A stretch of DNA of 11,414 nucleotides from JAFGBH01 sp964430915 (GCA_964430915.1 CAYSHT010000068.1:1-11414); one strand, 5' to 3'. Counted from the stretch's first letter, positions 1 through 6,887 are shown. Translations and numbers: made by a program. The notes: generated by a model from the sequence alone, not told the origin.

Positions 1-13
1 GCGGGGAGCTTCA
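1..13 (-). repeat. Partial copy of a hairpin repeat (one arm)
   Basis: The first 13 bases are the exact reverse complement of 11340-11352, the left part of a hairpin downstream of the patatin gene. The window edge cuts this copy, so only one arm is visible. The identity stops at base 13. It is probably a truncated view of a dispersed palindromic (REP-like) element in opposite orientation to the copy at the far end. Confidence 0.5.
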
Positions 14-50
14 CAAATATCAAACAACATCAAGGGGTAACAACCTAACA

Positions 51-65
51 TTATTGTAACAATAA
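51..65. repeat. AT-rich 15-nt palindrome after the DUF456 gene
   Basis: TTATTGT-A-ACAATAA is a perfect inverted repeat with 7-base arms and a one-base centre. It lies about 60 bases beyond the stop codon of the minus-strand DUF456 gene. No T-run follows on the minus strand and the one-base centre is too tight for a good hairpin loop. It could be a weak transcription end or a protein-binding palindrome. The rest of 14-124 shows nothing recognisable. Confidence 0.25.
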
Positions 66-124
66 ATCGACGGAATAGTAAATTTTGTAAGATAAAATAG
101 TGCAGTGAAAGCACCTGAAGAATA

Positions 125-604
125 TCAGAACATCTCTTTTATATAAAAAAACAGAGCAACACCGGAATAGGCAAGTTTTAATCCGACACCCACCATGATA
201 CCAACAAAGACACCCCATCCCGCCCTGAGGGCATCTTTGGTTCCTCGTTTTGCGATAATTTCGCCCACCAGAGCCCCCAGGAAAGCACCGACAAATATCC
301 CAAGGGGCGGTATGAAGAAAAACCCTATCAGCATTCCCGCAATCGAACCGGTTACCCCATATTTTGACGCACCGTATTTTTTGGCACCTCCTGCGGGAAC
401 CACATAGTCAAGAAAAGTCACGAGGACGGCAAGTCCTCCCATCACGATGAAAAACTGCATGCCGAAGGGCACCCAATCCTTGGCATAGGAAAGAATGACA
501 AGGGATAGAAAACTAAGGGCGGGACCGGGGAGAGCTGGCACTATGCAACCGATTATTCCCGCGAACGAGATAAGCAATCCAACAACTATCAATAGAATCG
601 TCAA
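125..604 (-). CDS. DUF456 family small membrane protein
   Basis: This 159-residue hydrophobic protein matches the DUF456 family as I recall it. The N-terminal segment carries GCIVPALPGPALSF, and the centre has a VVPAGGAKKYGASKYG stretch followed by Gly-rich hydrophobic segments (GFFFIPPLGIFVGAFLGALVGE). Four to five membrane segments are apparent, at about 3-22, 26-42, 48-66, 84-115 (possibly two) and 128-155. The start is a TTG at 602-604, supported by an AGGAGA ribosome-binding site 7-8 bases upstream and by the conserved hydrophobic beginning. The family's function is unknown; it is an inner-membrane protein. It begins about 20 bases after the histidine kinase gene on the same strand and is likely co-transcribed with it. 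Confidence 0.85.
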   Translation of the reverse strand: MTILLIVVGLLISFAGIIGCIVPALPGPALSFLSLVILSYAKDWVPFGMQFFIVMGGLAVLVTFLDYVVPAGGAKKYGASKYGVTGSIAGMLIGFFFIPPLGIFVGAFLGALVGEIIAKRGTKDALRAGWGVFVGIMVGVGLKLAYSGVALFFYIKEMF

Positions 605-622
605 AGATTCTCTCCTGTCGGT

Positions 623-3037
623 TTATGGAGCTATCGAATGTCCTCTTCGGAGATTGCCCTGAATCGCAGGATAAAGGCAGTTCCCTGCGGTTTGTTGTCC
701 TCCACATACACCTTGACCGCCATAGGTATCCATGGCCTTCTTCACGATATGCAGGCCAATTCCTGTCTGACCCGACTTTCCGTAGGTGAACCCCTCATCA
801 AAAATCTGACTCTTGATATCATCGGGAATCCCCTCCCCGTAATCGGCAATCCTCACCTCGCAGGTATTGGCAACACCTTCTATACTCACAGAAATACGGT
901 CGGTCCTGCCGTGAACCACGGCATTGCGCGCCAGATTATCGATCACCGAAGCCAGAGACTCATCGGCCATAATCCGGCAGTCACCCTCAACCTCAAAATC
1001 AACAGAAGGATAATTCTTGGTTACCTTTTCAATAACCTCACGCATATTGTAAACTTTCAATTCCCTGTGCTCCGAAATAAATGCCTCAAGCTCCCGCATC
1101 CTCCGTATCAGTTCAACGCTCTTTTCCACGTGCGCCGAGGCATCCTTTAAAAGCTCATCGTTTTTCGTATCCTCATAGAGACTGAGGGCACTCCGTATCA
1201 CCGTGAGGTCATTGGTAAGATCGTGCCGCAATATCTTGTTTATCAGCGTAAGGTGCTCATAATATGAACTGGCTTCGTCCTCGGCACGCTTCCAGTCGGT
1301 GATGTCACGGGTACTCATAACGGTTCCCGATATCTTGCCGTCACTGTCATAGAGAAAATTACCAATAGTTTCCACCCATAGATAGTGTCCGCCTGCATGC
1401 CGTATACGGTATTTAGCTCTCCCGGAAGAGGACGCGGCAAAGGCATCCGTAAAGGCCTTCTGAATCTTCTCTATATCGTCGGGATGAACAACCTCGAAGG
1501 TGGATCTTCCGACCCTTTCCTCGGGACTGAAACCAAGGACAGTTTTATGAGAAGGGCTTGCGTAAACGAGATTCCCCTCTGTATCGGTAAATCGGAGCAT
1601 ATCGTACATGTTTTCCGCTATGAGACGAAACATCTCCTCGCTCTTCTTCAGCTTCTCCTCTATCACCTTACGCTCTGTCACGTCTCTCGCGACGGAGACT
1701 ATTGCAACTACCTTCCCATCACGGTAGAGCGGAACACCGGAAACCTCTCCGAATTTCCTCGTACCATCTTTGGTAATAAACTCGTAAACTCGATGTTCGA
1801 TCTTTTCGCCAGACAGGACCCTTATCGTATCTTCGGCCGCCTTTTCCAGGGATTCAGGTGTCAGGAGGTTGAGCGCGGTAAAGTCTTTACCGATCAGCTC
1901 ATCCGGCGTATATCCCAATAATGGCTCCACGCTCGGTGATACTCTGAGAGCCTTCAAATCAGAATCGATCGAATATATAACCTCCGATGTATTCGCGAAA
2001 TGGAGATGGAACCGCTCCTCGCTCTCACGGAGGGCGTCCTCTGCCTCCTTCCGAACCGTGATGTCGCGAGAAACACCTACAATACCTGTCGGTTCGCCCC
2101 TTTCATCCCGCAAGAAGGACATCGTCACCCCAAATGACATGACGTGGCCATCTTTGTGATAGTAATCCCACACTATCTCTTTCTTCCTGCTCTTATCGGC
2201 AAGTCCTTTCTTTTCCTGCTCCAGTTCCTCTCCAAGGATATTCATGGCCCTCTCATAAGACTCGGGGGCCAGCACTTCCGCGGGATCCTGCTGCATGGCC
2301 TCTTCAACGGTAAAACCTGCCAGGTGTTCGATTGAAGGGCTCATATACATGAATCGCATCGTTGCAAGATCCAGGAACCAGACGATATCGTGAACGTTTT
2401 CAGTAATATGGCTGAGCTTATCCCTCTCATATCGAAACTCAGAACGTTCTCGCTCCATCACTTCCTGAAAAGACTCACGGACTGACTCATAAATATAGGT
2501 TAATCCAACAACCAGCATGAAGGAAACCAGGAATCTTGTCTTAACGTCGTATTCATACTGAAAAGTTCCGACTGTGAAAAAAGGATCAAAAAGGATAATA
2601 ACGGAGAAAAAAAGGACGACAACGGTCCATAACAAACCTTCTTCCTTACCGAGTAGAAAAAGTGCAATGAGAGGGAAGGTATACATCCACAGCATCCTTG
2701 AACCGAATGCTCCACCCATAAAGATAAGATAAAGAAACAGGCAAGCGATAATAGCAATGTTTATCCTGTATGCGATTACACCCCGTTTCAGATATCTCAG
2801 ATAGACAAGACTGAACGTAAGCGTGACTCCCGCAACCAGATCGAGGGTCCCCTCCAAATATTCGGCATTAATCAGGTGAATGGCTGCATAGGTAAGGAGA
2901 ACAGGGATACCGAACAACAGAAAGAAAAAGGTTATCAATCTTTTCCTTTCCTCTTCAGCATCTACCTCTCCACTGCTTGTGAGAAATTTTGAGATTGAAA
3001 CCAATTTCTCTATTATTTCTTTGATGTAAGGCTGCAT
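623..3037 (-). CDS. Membrane multi-PAS sensor histidine kinase, apparent C-terminal frameshift
   Basis: This is a sensor kinase expected to autophosphorylate on His and pass the phosphate to an unidentified response regulator; none is encoded nearby. Residues are numbered from the ATG at 3035-3037, preferred over the upstream TTG (3055) because AAGAGA precedes it. About six membrane segments fill residues 35-185, followed by a short linker and three PAS domains (about 207-330, 342-457, 468-584). Each PAS ends in an RDIT/RDVT-type PAC motif. The dimerisation/phosphoacceptor helix has LRHDLTND (His605). The ATPase domain has an N box (NLARNAVVHG, Asn705), a G1 box (DYGEGIP, Asp732) and a G2 box (TGIGLHIVKKA). 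After DTYGG the frame runs into 30 unrelated residues (QGVCGG...). Shifting frame at 715-720 gives 28 residues of normal kinase ending (VKVYVEDNKPQGTAFILRF) and a stop at 631-633. The gene is therefore frameshifted or mis-sequenced there. The ligand is unknown. Confidence 0.9.
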   Translation of the reverse strand: MQPYIKEIIEKLVSISKFLTSSGEVDAEEERKRLITFFFLLFGIPVLLTYAAIHLINAEYLEGTLDLVAGVTLTFSLVYLRYLKRGVIAYRINIAIIACLFLYLIFMGGAFGSRMLWMYTFPLIALFLLGKEEGLLWTVVVLFFSVIILFDPFFTVGTFQYEYDVKTRFLVSFMLVVGLTYIYESVRESFQEVMERERSEFRYERDKLSHITENVHDIVWFLDLATMRFMYMSPSIEHLAGFTVEEAMQQDPAEVLAPESYERAMNILGEELEQEKKGLADKSRKKEIVWDYYHKDGHVMSFGVTMSFLRDERGEPTGIVGVSRDITVRKEAEDALRESEERFHLHFANTSEVIYSIDSDLKALRVSPSVEPLLGYTPDELIGKDFTALNLLTPESLEKAAEDTIRVLSGEKIEHRVYEFITKDGTRKFGEVSGVPLYRDGKVVAIVSVARDVTERKVIEEKLKKSEEMFRLIAENMYDMLRFTDTEGNLVYASPSHKTVLGFSPEERVGRSTFEVVHPDDIEKIQKAFTDAFAASSSGRAKYRIRHAGGHYLWVETIGNFLYDSDGKISGTVMSTRDITDWKRAEDEASSYYEHLTLINKILRHDLTNDLTVIRSALSLYEDTKNDELLKDASAHVEKSVELIRRMRELEAFISEHRELKVYNMREVIEKVTKNYPSVDFEVEGDCRIMADESLASVIDNLARNAVVHGRTDRISVSIEGVANTCEVRIADYGEGIPDDIKSQIFDEGFTYGKSGQTGIGLHIVKKAMDTYGGQGVCGGQQTAGNCLYPAIQGNLRRGHSIAP

Positions 3038-3174
3038 TATATCTCTTTTCAACAATGAATGTTCATGGCACTCACGAAAAAGACAATTTTTCTATATATC
3101 CACATCCATTCTCCTATTTTCTATCTTTTTTCGGGATTATTATCAATCTAATATTACTTCATGGATGAAAGAGC

Positions 3175-3200
3175 GTCAGTCTGACAGAAAATAATGTCAG
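3175..3200. promoter_or_regulatory. Overlapping inverted repeats upstream of the rplU promoter
   Basis: Two overlapping palindromes share one arm: GTCAG-T-CTGAC at 3175-3185, and CTGACA (3181-3186) with TGTCAG (3195-3200) across 8 bases. The group ends 17 bases before the -35 box of the rplU promoter, in the intergenic region divergent from the histidine kinase gene. The position suits an activator or repressor site serving either gene. No regulator family can be named from the sequence. Confidence 0.35.
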
Positions 3201-3217
3201 AAGTTTCCTTTTATGTA

Positions 3218-3245
3218 TTGACAAACGATGCAAAATTCTTATAAT
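3218..3245 (+). promoter_or_regulatory. Sigma-70-type promoter of rplU-rpmA
   Basis: A perfect -35 box TTGACA (3218-3223) and a perfect -10 box TATAAT (3240-3245) are separated by 16 bases. Transcription would start near 3252 and give a leader of about 28 bases before the rplU ATG. An AGAGGA ribosome-binding site lies at 3267-3272, 7 bases before the start codon. A consensus promoter fits high-level ribosomal protein expression. Confidence 0.8.
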
Positions 3246-3279
3246 AGCAAATTCTAATTTCAGCCAAGAGGATTATGCA

Positions 3280-3591
3280 ATGTATGCAGTGATGAAAACT
3301 GGTGGTAAACAATACAGGGTTTCAGAGGGAGACCTCCTGAAGGTCGATAAGATAGAAGGCGACAAGGGCGACACGGTAACCTTCGAAGAGGTGCTCATGG
3401 TCTCTAAAGAGGAGGGGATTGCAATCGGAACTCCTCTCGTCAAGGGAGCAAAAGTGATCGGCGAGATAATGGATCAGGACAGAGGCCCAAAAATCTTCGT
3501 ATTTAAGATGAAGAGACGAAAGGGATATCGTAAGAAAACGGGACACCGGCAGGAATTAACGGGCCTGAAGATAAAAGAAATAGTTGCATAA
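3280..3591 (+). CDS. rplU: 50S ribosomal protein L21
   Basis: L21 is a structural protein of the large ribosomal subunit that binds 23S rRNA. The 103-residue length is the family norm. The sequence opens with MYAVMKTGGKQYRV, the L21 N-terminal signature. It continues with the beta-barrel core (EEVLMVSKEEGIAIGTPLV) and the basic C-terminal KMKRRKGYRKKTGHRQ stretch that ends in an ITxIxG-like LTGLKIKEI segment. It is the first gene after a consensus promoter and is followed 15 bases later by rpmA, the near-universal bacterial arrangement. Nothing unusual is seen. Confidence 0.98.
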   Translation: MYAVMKTGGKQYRVSEGDLLKVDKIEGDKGDTVTFEEVLMVSKEEGIAIGTPLVKGAKVIGEIMDQDRGPKIFVFKMKRRKGYRKKTGHRQELTGLKIKEIVA

Positions 3592-3606
3592 CGGAGGACA
3601 AGCAAG

Positions 3607-3861
3607 ATGGCTCATAAGAAAGGCCAGGGAAGCAGCCGTAACGGGAGAGACAGCCAGGCGCAGAGACGGGGCGTCAAGGCATATGGTGGAGAACATGTCT
3701 CTGCCGGCACCATCATAATTCGACAGCTCGGCACCAGGATACACCCCGGTAATAATGTGGGAATGGGAAGAGACTACACCCTCTTTTCCAAGATTGACGG
3801 AATCGTCACATTTGAAAGGAAAGACAGGACCAGGAAAAAGGTAAGCGTGTACGGCGCCTGA
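3607..3861 (+). CDS. rpmA: 50S ribosomal protein L27
   Basis: L27 is a large-subunit protein whose N-terminal tail reaches toward the peptidyl-transferase centre. The 84-residue protein starts MAHKKGQGSSRNGRDS, directly at the mature N terminus. It therefore lacks the extra N-terminal leader that is proteolytically removed in Firmicutes. The RRGVKAYGGEHVSAGTIIIRQ and HPGNNVGMGRDYTLF motifs are typical. A strong ribosome-binding site (GGAGGA, 3593-3598) sits 8 bases before the ATG. It is co-transcribed with rplU. A 193-base gap with its own promoter and hairpin separates it from obgE. Confidence 0.98.
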   Translation: MAHKKGQGSSRNGRDSQAQRRGVKAYGGEHVSAGTIIIRQLGTRIHPGNNVGMGRDYTLFSKIDGIVTFERKDRTRKKVSVYGA

Positions 3862-3877
3862 AGAATTTAAAATTCTT

Positions 3878-3906
3878 TTGCTTTTTCAAAACTCTCCACG
3901 TAATAT
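3878..3906 (+). promoter_or_regulatory. Candidate second promoter, upstream of obgE
   Basis: TTGCTT (3878-3883) and TAATAT (3901-3906) are spaced by exactly 17 bases, so both boxes are close to the sigma-70 consensus. Transcription would begin near 3913, just before the AAAAAGGTGT arm of the hairpin at 3915-3955. This would let obgE-proB be transcribed separately from the ribosomal protein genes. Confidence 0.45.
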
Positions 3907-3914
3907 ATTCGATT

Positions 3915-3955
3915 AAAAAGGTGTTGGCCCAATATCATAAAGCTGACACCTTTTT
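3915..3955 (+). terminator. Hairpin with U-tract between rpmA and obgE
   Basis: AAAAAGGTGT (3915-3924) and ACACCTTTTT (3946-3955) form a perfect 10-bp stem. It can extend inward through TGGC/GCTG with two G-U pairs, leaving a loop of about 13 bases. The five T residues at 3951-3955 end the right arm, as in an intrinsic terminator. It could end rplU-rpmA transcription or act as an attenuator for obgE. If the promoter at 3878-3906 is used, the structure would be the very 5' end of that transcript. Confidence 0.55.
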
Positions 3956-3971
3956 CAGTATATCCCGTTCG

Positions 3972-3987
3972 ACGTAACAACGTAACA
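3972..3987 (+). repeat. 8-bp tandem duplication in the obgE leader
   Basis: ACGTAACA occurs twice in immediate succession. It lies between the hairpin at 3915-3955 and the obgE start. A short GC-rich palindrome (GCCG-ATC-CGGC, 4015-4025) and a CCGG-CATT-CCGG pair (4021-4032) follow. Together they give the leader some structure, but no known riboswitch class is recognised. Confidence 0.4.
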
Positions 3988-4054
3988 CACCTAAAAATGC
4001 AACTCTGGAATTGTGCCGATCCGGCATTCCGGCTTTAATGGTAAATGTTGTCCT

Positions 4055-5065
4055 ATGAAATTCGTTGATGAAGCAAAAATATATATCAGGTCCGGTGACG
4101 GCGGAATGGGATGCGTCAGTTTCAGGAGGGAAAAGTATGTGCCCCGCGGCGGGCCCGACGGCGGTGATGGCGGAAAAGGCGGAGATGTTATTGCAAAGGC
4201 AAGCAAGAGTCACCGAACCCTTCTCGACATGAAATACAATCAGCATCACTTCGCAAAAAGGGGCGACCACGGCAGCGGAAGCAACAAAACCGGCAAAAGC
4301 GCAAGCGACCTTGAGATAATCGTTCCCGTGGGAACAATCGTTTCCGATATGGAAACGGGAGAGATATTGGCGGACCTGACCGAAGACGGCCAGCGGAGCA
4401 TCATCGCGAAAGGCGGCATCGGAGGGAGAGGAAACGCACGGTTTGCCACCGCCACGAACAGGGCACCGCGATACGCCCAGGACGGAATACCGGGCGAGGA
4501 AAAAACGATAAATCTCGAGTTGAAACTCCTTGCCGATGTAGGTATTACAGGGCTTCCCAATGTCGGGAAATCTACATTTATTTCAAGAATATCTGCTGCA
4601 AAACCGAAGATTGCCAACTACCCCTTCACCACCCTCACACCAAATCTCGGCATCGTGAAATTCGGCGACTACGAAAGCTTCGCCGTTGCCGATATACCCG
4701 GACTCATAGAAGGAGCACATCTCGGTGCAGGCCTGGGAATCAAGTTTCTGCGCCACATAGAGAGAACATCTCTTCTGCTCCACATCATTGACATATCAAA
4801 AGAAGACTATGTCTCGGGATGGGGGGACTTTGAAATAGTCAATAATGAACTTGTCAGTTTCAGCCCCGCTATGATAGAAAAACCACAGATAGTGGCCATC
4901 AACAAAATGGACCTCCCGGTAACCCAGGAACGAATTGAGGCCGAAGCGACCCTCTTTAAAAAAAATGGTTTTACAATCTTCCCCATTTCAGCCGTTACGG
5001 GAGAGGGGATTAACGCGCTCATCGGAGAGATAGTGAAAAATCTCGAAAAATGCGGGGTGTCATAG
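4055..5065 (+). CDS. obgE: GTPase Obg/CgtA
   Basis: Obg is an essential GTPase that binds the 50S subunit late in ribosome assembly and is linked to stress and (p)ppGpp responses. The start was placed at the ATG of MKFVDEAKIYIRSGDGG, the conserved family N terminus. A GTG 14 codons upstream keeps the frame open but adds residues without family resemblance. The protein is 336 residues long. Residues 1-157 form the Gly-rich Obg fold (RGGPDGGDGGKGGDV; GGIGGRGNARF). The G domain follows, with G1 GLPNVGKST (166-174), a G2-region FTTLTPNLG (191-199), G3 DIPGLIEG (213-220), G4 NKMD (283-286) and G5 SAVTG (312-316). No C-terminal OCT domain or acidic tail is present. No clear Shine-Dalgarno sequence precedes the start. 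proB follows after 6 bases. Confidence 0.97.
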   Translation: MKFVDEAKIYIRSGDGGMGCVSFRREKYVPRGGPDGGDGGKGGDVIAKASKSHRTLLDMKYNQHHFAKRGDHGSGSNKTGKSASDLEIIVPVGTIVSDMETGEILADLTEDGQRSIIAKGGIGGRGNARFATATNRAPRYAQDGIPGEEKTINLELKLLADVGITGLPNVGKSTFISRISAAKPKIANYPFTTLTPNLGIVKFGDYESFAVADIPGLIEGAHLGAGLGIKFLRHIERTSLLLHIIDISKEDYVSGWGDFEIVNNELVSFSPAMIEKPQIVAINKMDLPVTQERIEAEATLFKKNGFTIFPISAVTGEGINALIGEIVKNLEKCGVS

Positions 5066-5071
5066 TCAATC

Positions 5072-6217
5072 ATGGCTGAAGAGAGAAAGAATATTCTGAC
5101 AAAAGTACGGAGGGTTCTGGTCAAAATCGGAAGCGGCGTCCTGACGGGCAGCGAGGGTCTCGATCTCGATATAATCGAGAATCTCGTCGATGAAATCGCC
5201 GTTTTTTCCGGAAAGGGATACCAGTTAGTCATCGTCTCTTCCGGCGCCATAGCCTCGGGTATGCATAGAATGGGGTTCAAAAACAGGCTCCAGAGTATGC
5301 CGGAAAAACAGGCGGCAGCGGCAATAGGACAGGGACGTCTGATGAGGGTCTACGCCAATGCCTTCGCCAAACACGAGATGGTTGTTTCGCAGATACTGCT
5401 TACCACGAGCGACCTTACCGACAGGCAGCGGTTCCTCAACACCCGAAACACCCTTTCGGTTCTCATGGACTGGGGAGTTATTCCAATCATCAATGAAAAC
5501 GATACTGTCGCCGTTGACGAGATAAAGTTCGGTGATAACGACAACCTCGCCGCCATGATGGCCAATATTATGAAGGCAAATCTTCTCGTCAATCTTACCA
5601 ATACGGAGGGTCTCTACGACAGAAATCCGAGGAAAGATAACAAACCGCGATTGATTCCCCTGGTCAGCGAAATTACGGACGAAATCGAAAAGGTCGCGTC
5701 ATCCGAGGCGGACCCTGTGGGCATGGGGGGAATGAAGAGCAAGGTTATCGCCGCTAAAAAAGTGACCGCCTTTGGTATCCCTTACATAATCGCTTCTGGC
5801 AAATCAAAGGGTATTATTCATGATGTGCTCTCCGGCAAAAAGGTGGGGACACTCTTCCTGCCGATGGAGACACACCTTACAAGCAAAAAGTACTGGATCG
5901 CCTTTACGCTCCGTTCACGGGGGAAGATCTATATCGATGACGGGGCAATGAGGGCCATTGTCCATCACGGAAAGAGCCTTCTGCCGTCGGGGGTCATAAA
6001 GACGGAGGGTGACTTCAATGTGGGAGATCCCGTCAGCTGCGTGACCATGGACGGTGCAACGCTCGCAAAGGGGCTTGTGAATTATAATGCCTCTGATACT
6101 AATAAGATAAAGGGCCTCCAGACATCGAGAATCGAACAGGTTCTCGGCAGCAAGCCCTACGACGAGATCATACACCGCGATAATATGGCGGTTTCAACTC
6201 CGGCAAAGAAATCGTAG
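5072..6217 (+). CDS. proB: Glutamate 5-kinase
   Basis: ProB phosphorylates glutamate to gamma-glutamyl phosphate, the first step of proline synthesis, and is usually feedback-inhibited by proline. The 381-residue protein has an amino-acid kinase domain (about 12-260) with VKIGSG at the start and VSSGAIASG (55-63). It also has INENDTVAVDEIKFGDNDNLAA (140-161, glutamate/Mg site), TEGLYDRNP (178-186) and GMGGMKSKVIAAKK (217-230). A C-terminal PUA domain (about 276-355) is present, as in the two-domain form. It starts 6 bases after the obgE stop, so it is translated from the same mRNA. In many bacteria of this type proA follows; here a convergent ogt gene does. A small hairpin (CGATT-cga-AATCG, 6219-6231) lies right after the stop. 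Confidence 0.97.
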   Translation: MAEERKNILTKVRRVLVKIGSGVLTGSEGLDLDIIENLVDEIAVFSGKGYQLVIVSSGAIASGMHRMGFKNRLQSMPEKQAAAAIGQGRLMRVYANAFAKHEMVVSQILLTTSDLTDRQRFLNTRNTLSVLMDWGVIPIINENDTVAVDEIKFGDNDNLAAMMANIMKANLLVNLTNTEGLYDRNPRKDNKPRLIPLVSEITDEIEKVASSEADPVGMGGMKSKVIAAKKVTAFGIPYIIASGKSKGIIHDVLSGKKVGTLFLPMETHLTSKKYWIAFTLRSRGKIYIDDGAMRAIVHHGKSLLPSGVIKTEGDFNVGDPVSCVTMDGATLAKGLVNYNASDTNKIKGLQTSRIEQVLGSKPYDEIIHRDNMAVSTPAKKS

Positions 6218-6247
6218 ACGATTCGAAATCGAAGAAAAGTACCTAAC

Positions 6248-6322
6248 GGAGGAGTGGATTTGTTTCTGACATATCCGCCCTTCACCAGAAAAACCGGCCT
6301 TCAATCTTACCCCCGTCATTAA
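6248..6322 (+). other. Orphan ribosome-binding site with 20-codon ORF, possible gene remnant
   Basis: A near-perfect Shine-Dalgarno GGAGGAG (6248-6254) lies 30 bases after proB. It is followed at good spacing by a TTG (6260-6262) that opens a 20-codon frame (LFLTYPPFTRKTGLQSYPRH) ending at 6322. The frame runs antisense into the 3' end of ogt, and the peptide resembles nothing I know. It may be the surviving translation start of a downstream operon gene (proA is the usual neighbour) lost when ogt came to lie here, or chance. Confidence 0.25.
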
Positions 6323-6851
6323 AACAAACTCCTTCCATTTCAAGAAGCCTCTTTTTCGTATCAGCGCCGCCACCATACTGACCGGGATATCCCAATGCCT
6401 TTACAACACGGTGACAGGGCAAAATAATGGGAAAGGGGTTTCTGGCAAGGGCAGTCCCCACTGCCCGGGAAGCACATGGTGCGGATATTTTCTCAGCCAG
6501 TCCTCCGTAGGAGATTACCCTCCCACGGGGTATCTCTGCCGACTTCAAAAGAACCTTCTTCTGGAAATCGTAACAGCGGTCAATATCCAGAAGCATGAGC
6601 GGTAACCTGACGGGTTCACCGACAAGATAGCGCACTATCTTTTCACACATTTCATCGATCTTTTTATGAGAGTCTTCAGATGCTTCAGGGCAGTTCTCAT
6701 CTATCCGGGCAATGGTATCCGCGTCTTCCCTCGGAAGAATAATACGCACTATCGATGGGCTGCCCTTCATTGCCCAGATGATGCCCATATCACCCAACGC
6801 TGAGGGTAACACCCTGTAATACAGAGGAAATGATCCCGGTTCCTTTTTCAC
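6282..6851 (-). CDS. ogt: Methylated-DNA-protein-cysteine methyltransferase (MGMT/Ogt type)
   Basis: This protein repairs O6-alkylguanine in DNA by transferring the alkyl group irreversibly to its own cysteine. The 189-residue protein has a divergent N-terminal domain (about 1-90). It is followed by the conserved DNA-binding/active-site domain: FQKKVLLKSAEIPRGRVISYGGLA (96-119), the SRAVGTALARNPFPIILPCHRVV block (128-150) with acceptor Cys146 in PCHRV, and G-QYGGGADTKKRLLEMEG (157-174). The GTG start at 6849-6851 is supported by a GGAGAGGAG ribosome-binding site directly upstream. It is convergent with proB (64 bases between stops) and divergent from the DUF374 gene. No Ada-type regulator domain is fused to it. 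Confidence 0.95.
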   Translation of the reverse strand: MKKEPGSFPLYYRVLPSALGDMGIIWAMKGSPSIVRIILPREDADTIARIDENCPEASEDSHKKIDEMCEKIVRYLVGEPVRLPLMLLDIDRCYDFQKKVLLKSAEIPRGRVISYGGLAEKISAPCASRAVGTALARNPFPIILPCHRVVKALGYPGQYGGGADTKKRLLEMEGVCFNDGGKIEGRFFW

Positions 6852-6887
6852 CTCTCCTCTCCTTCATTATAGGTTTTCTCCAGTCAT

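Noticed and set aside
638..1150. Plus-strand open frame of 170 codons opposite the kinase
   Set aside because: It lies entirely antisense to the well-supported ATPase and DHp region, shows no family motif and no ribosome-binding site; it is a shadow frame.
1385..1921. Plus-strand open frame of 178 codons opposite the PAS domains
   Set aside because: It is antisense to the PAS2-PAS3 region of the kinase, with no recognisable domain and low-complexity composition; a shadow frame.
4013..4054. GTG-initiated N-terminal extension of Obg
   Set aside because: The 14 extra residues (MPIRHSGFNGKCCP) are absent from the family, which starts at MKFVDEAKIY-type sequence, and they span a GC-rich palindrome in the leader.
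6867..6872. TATAAT on the minus strand as the -10 box of ogt
   Set aside because: It lies too close to the GTG start, so the transcript would begin inside the ribosome-binding site, and no good -35 box lies 16-18 bases upstream.
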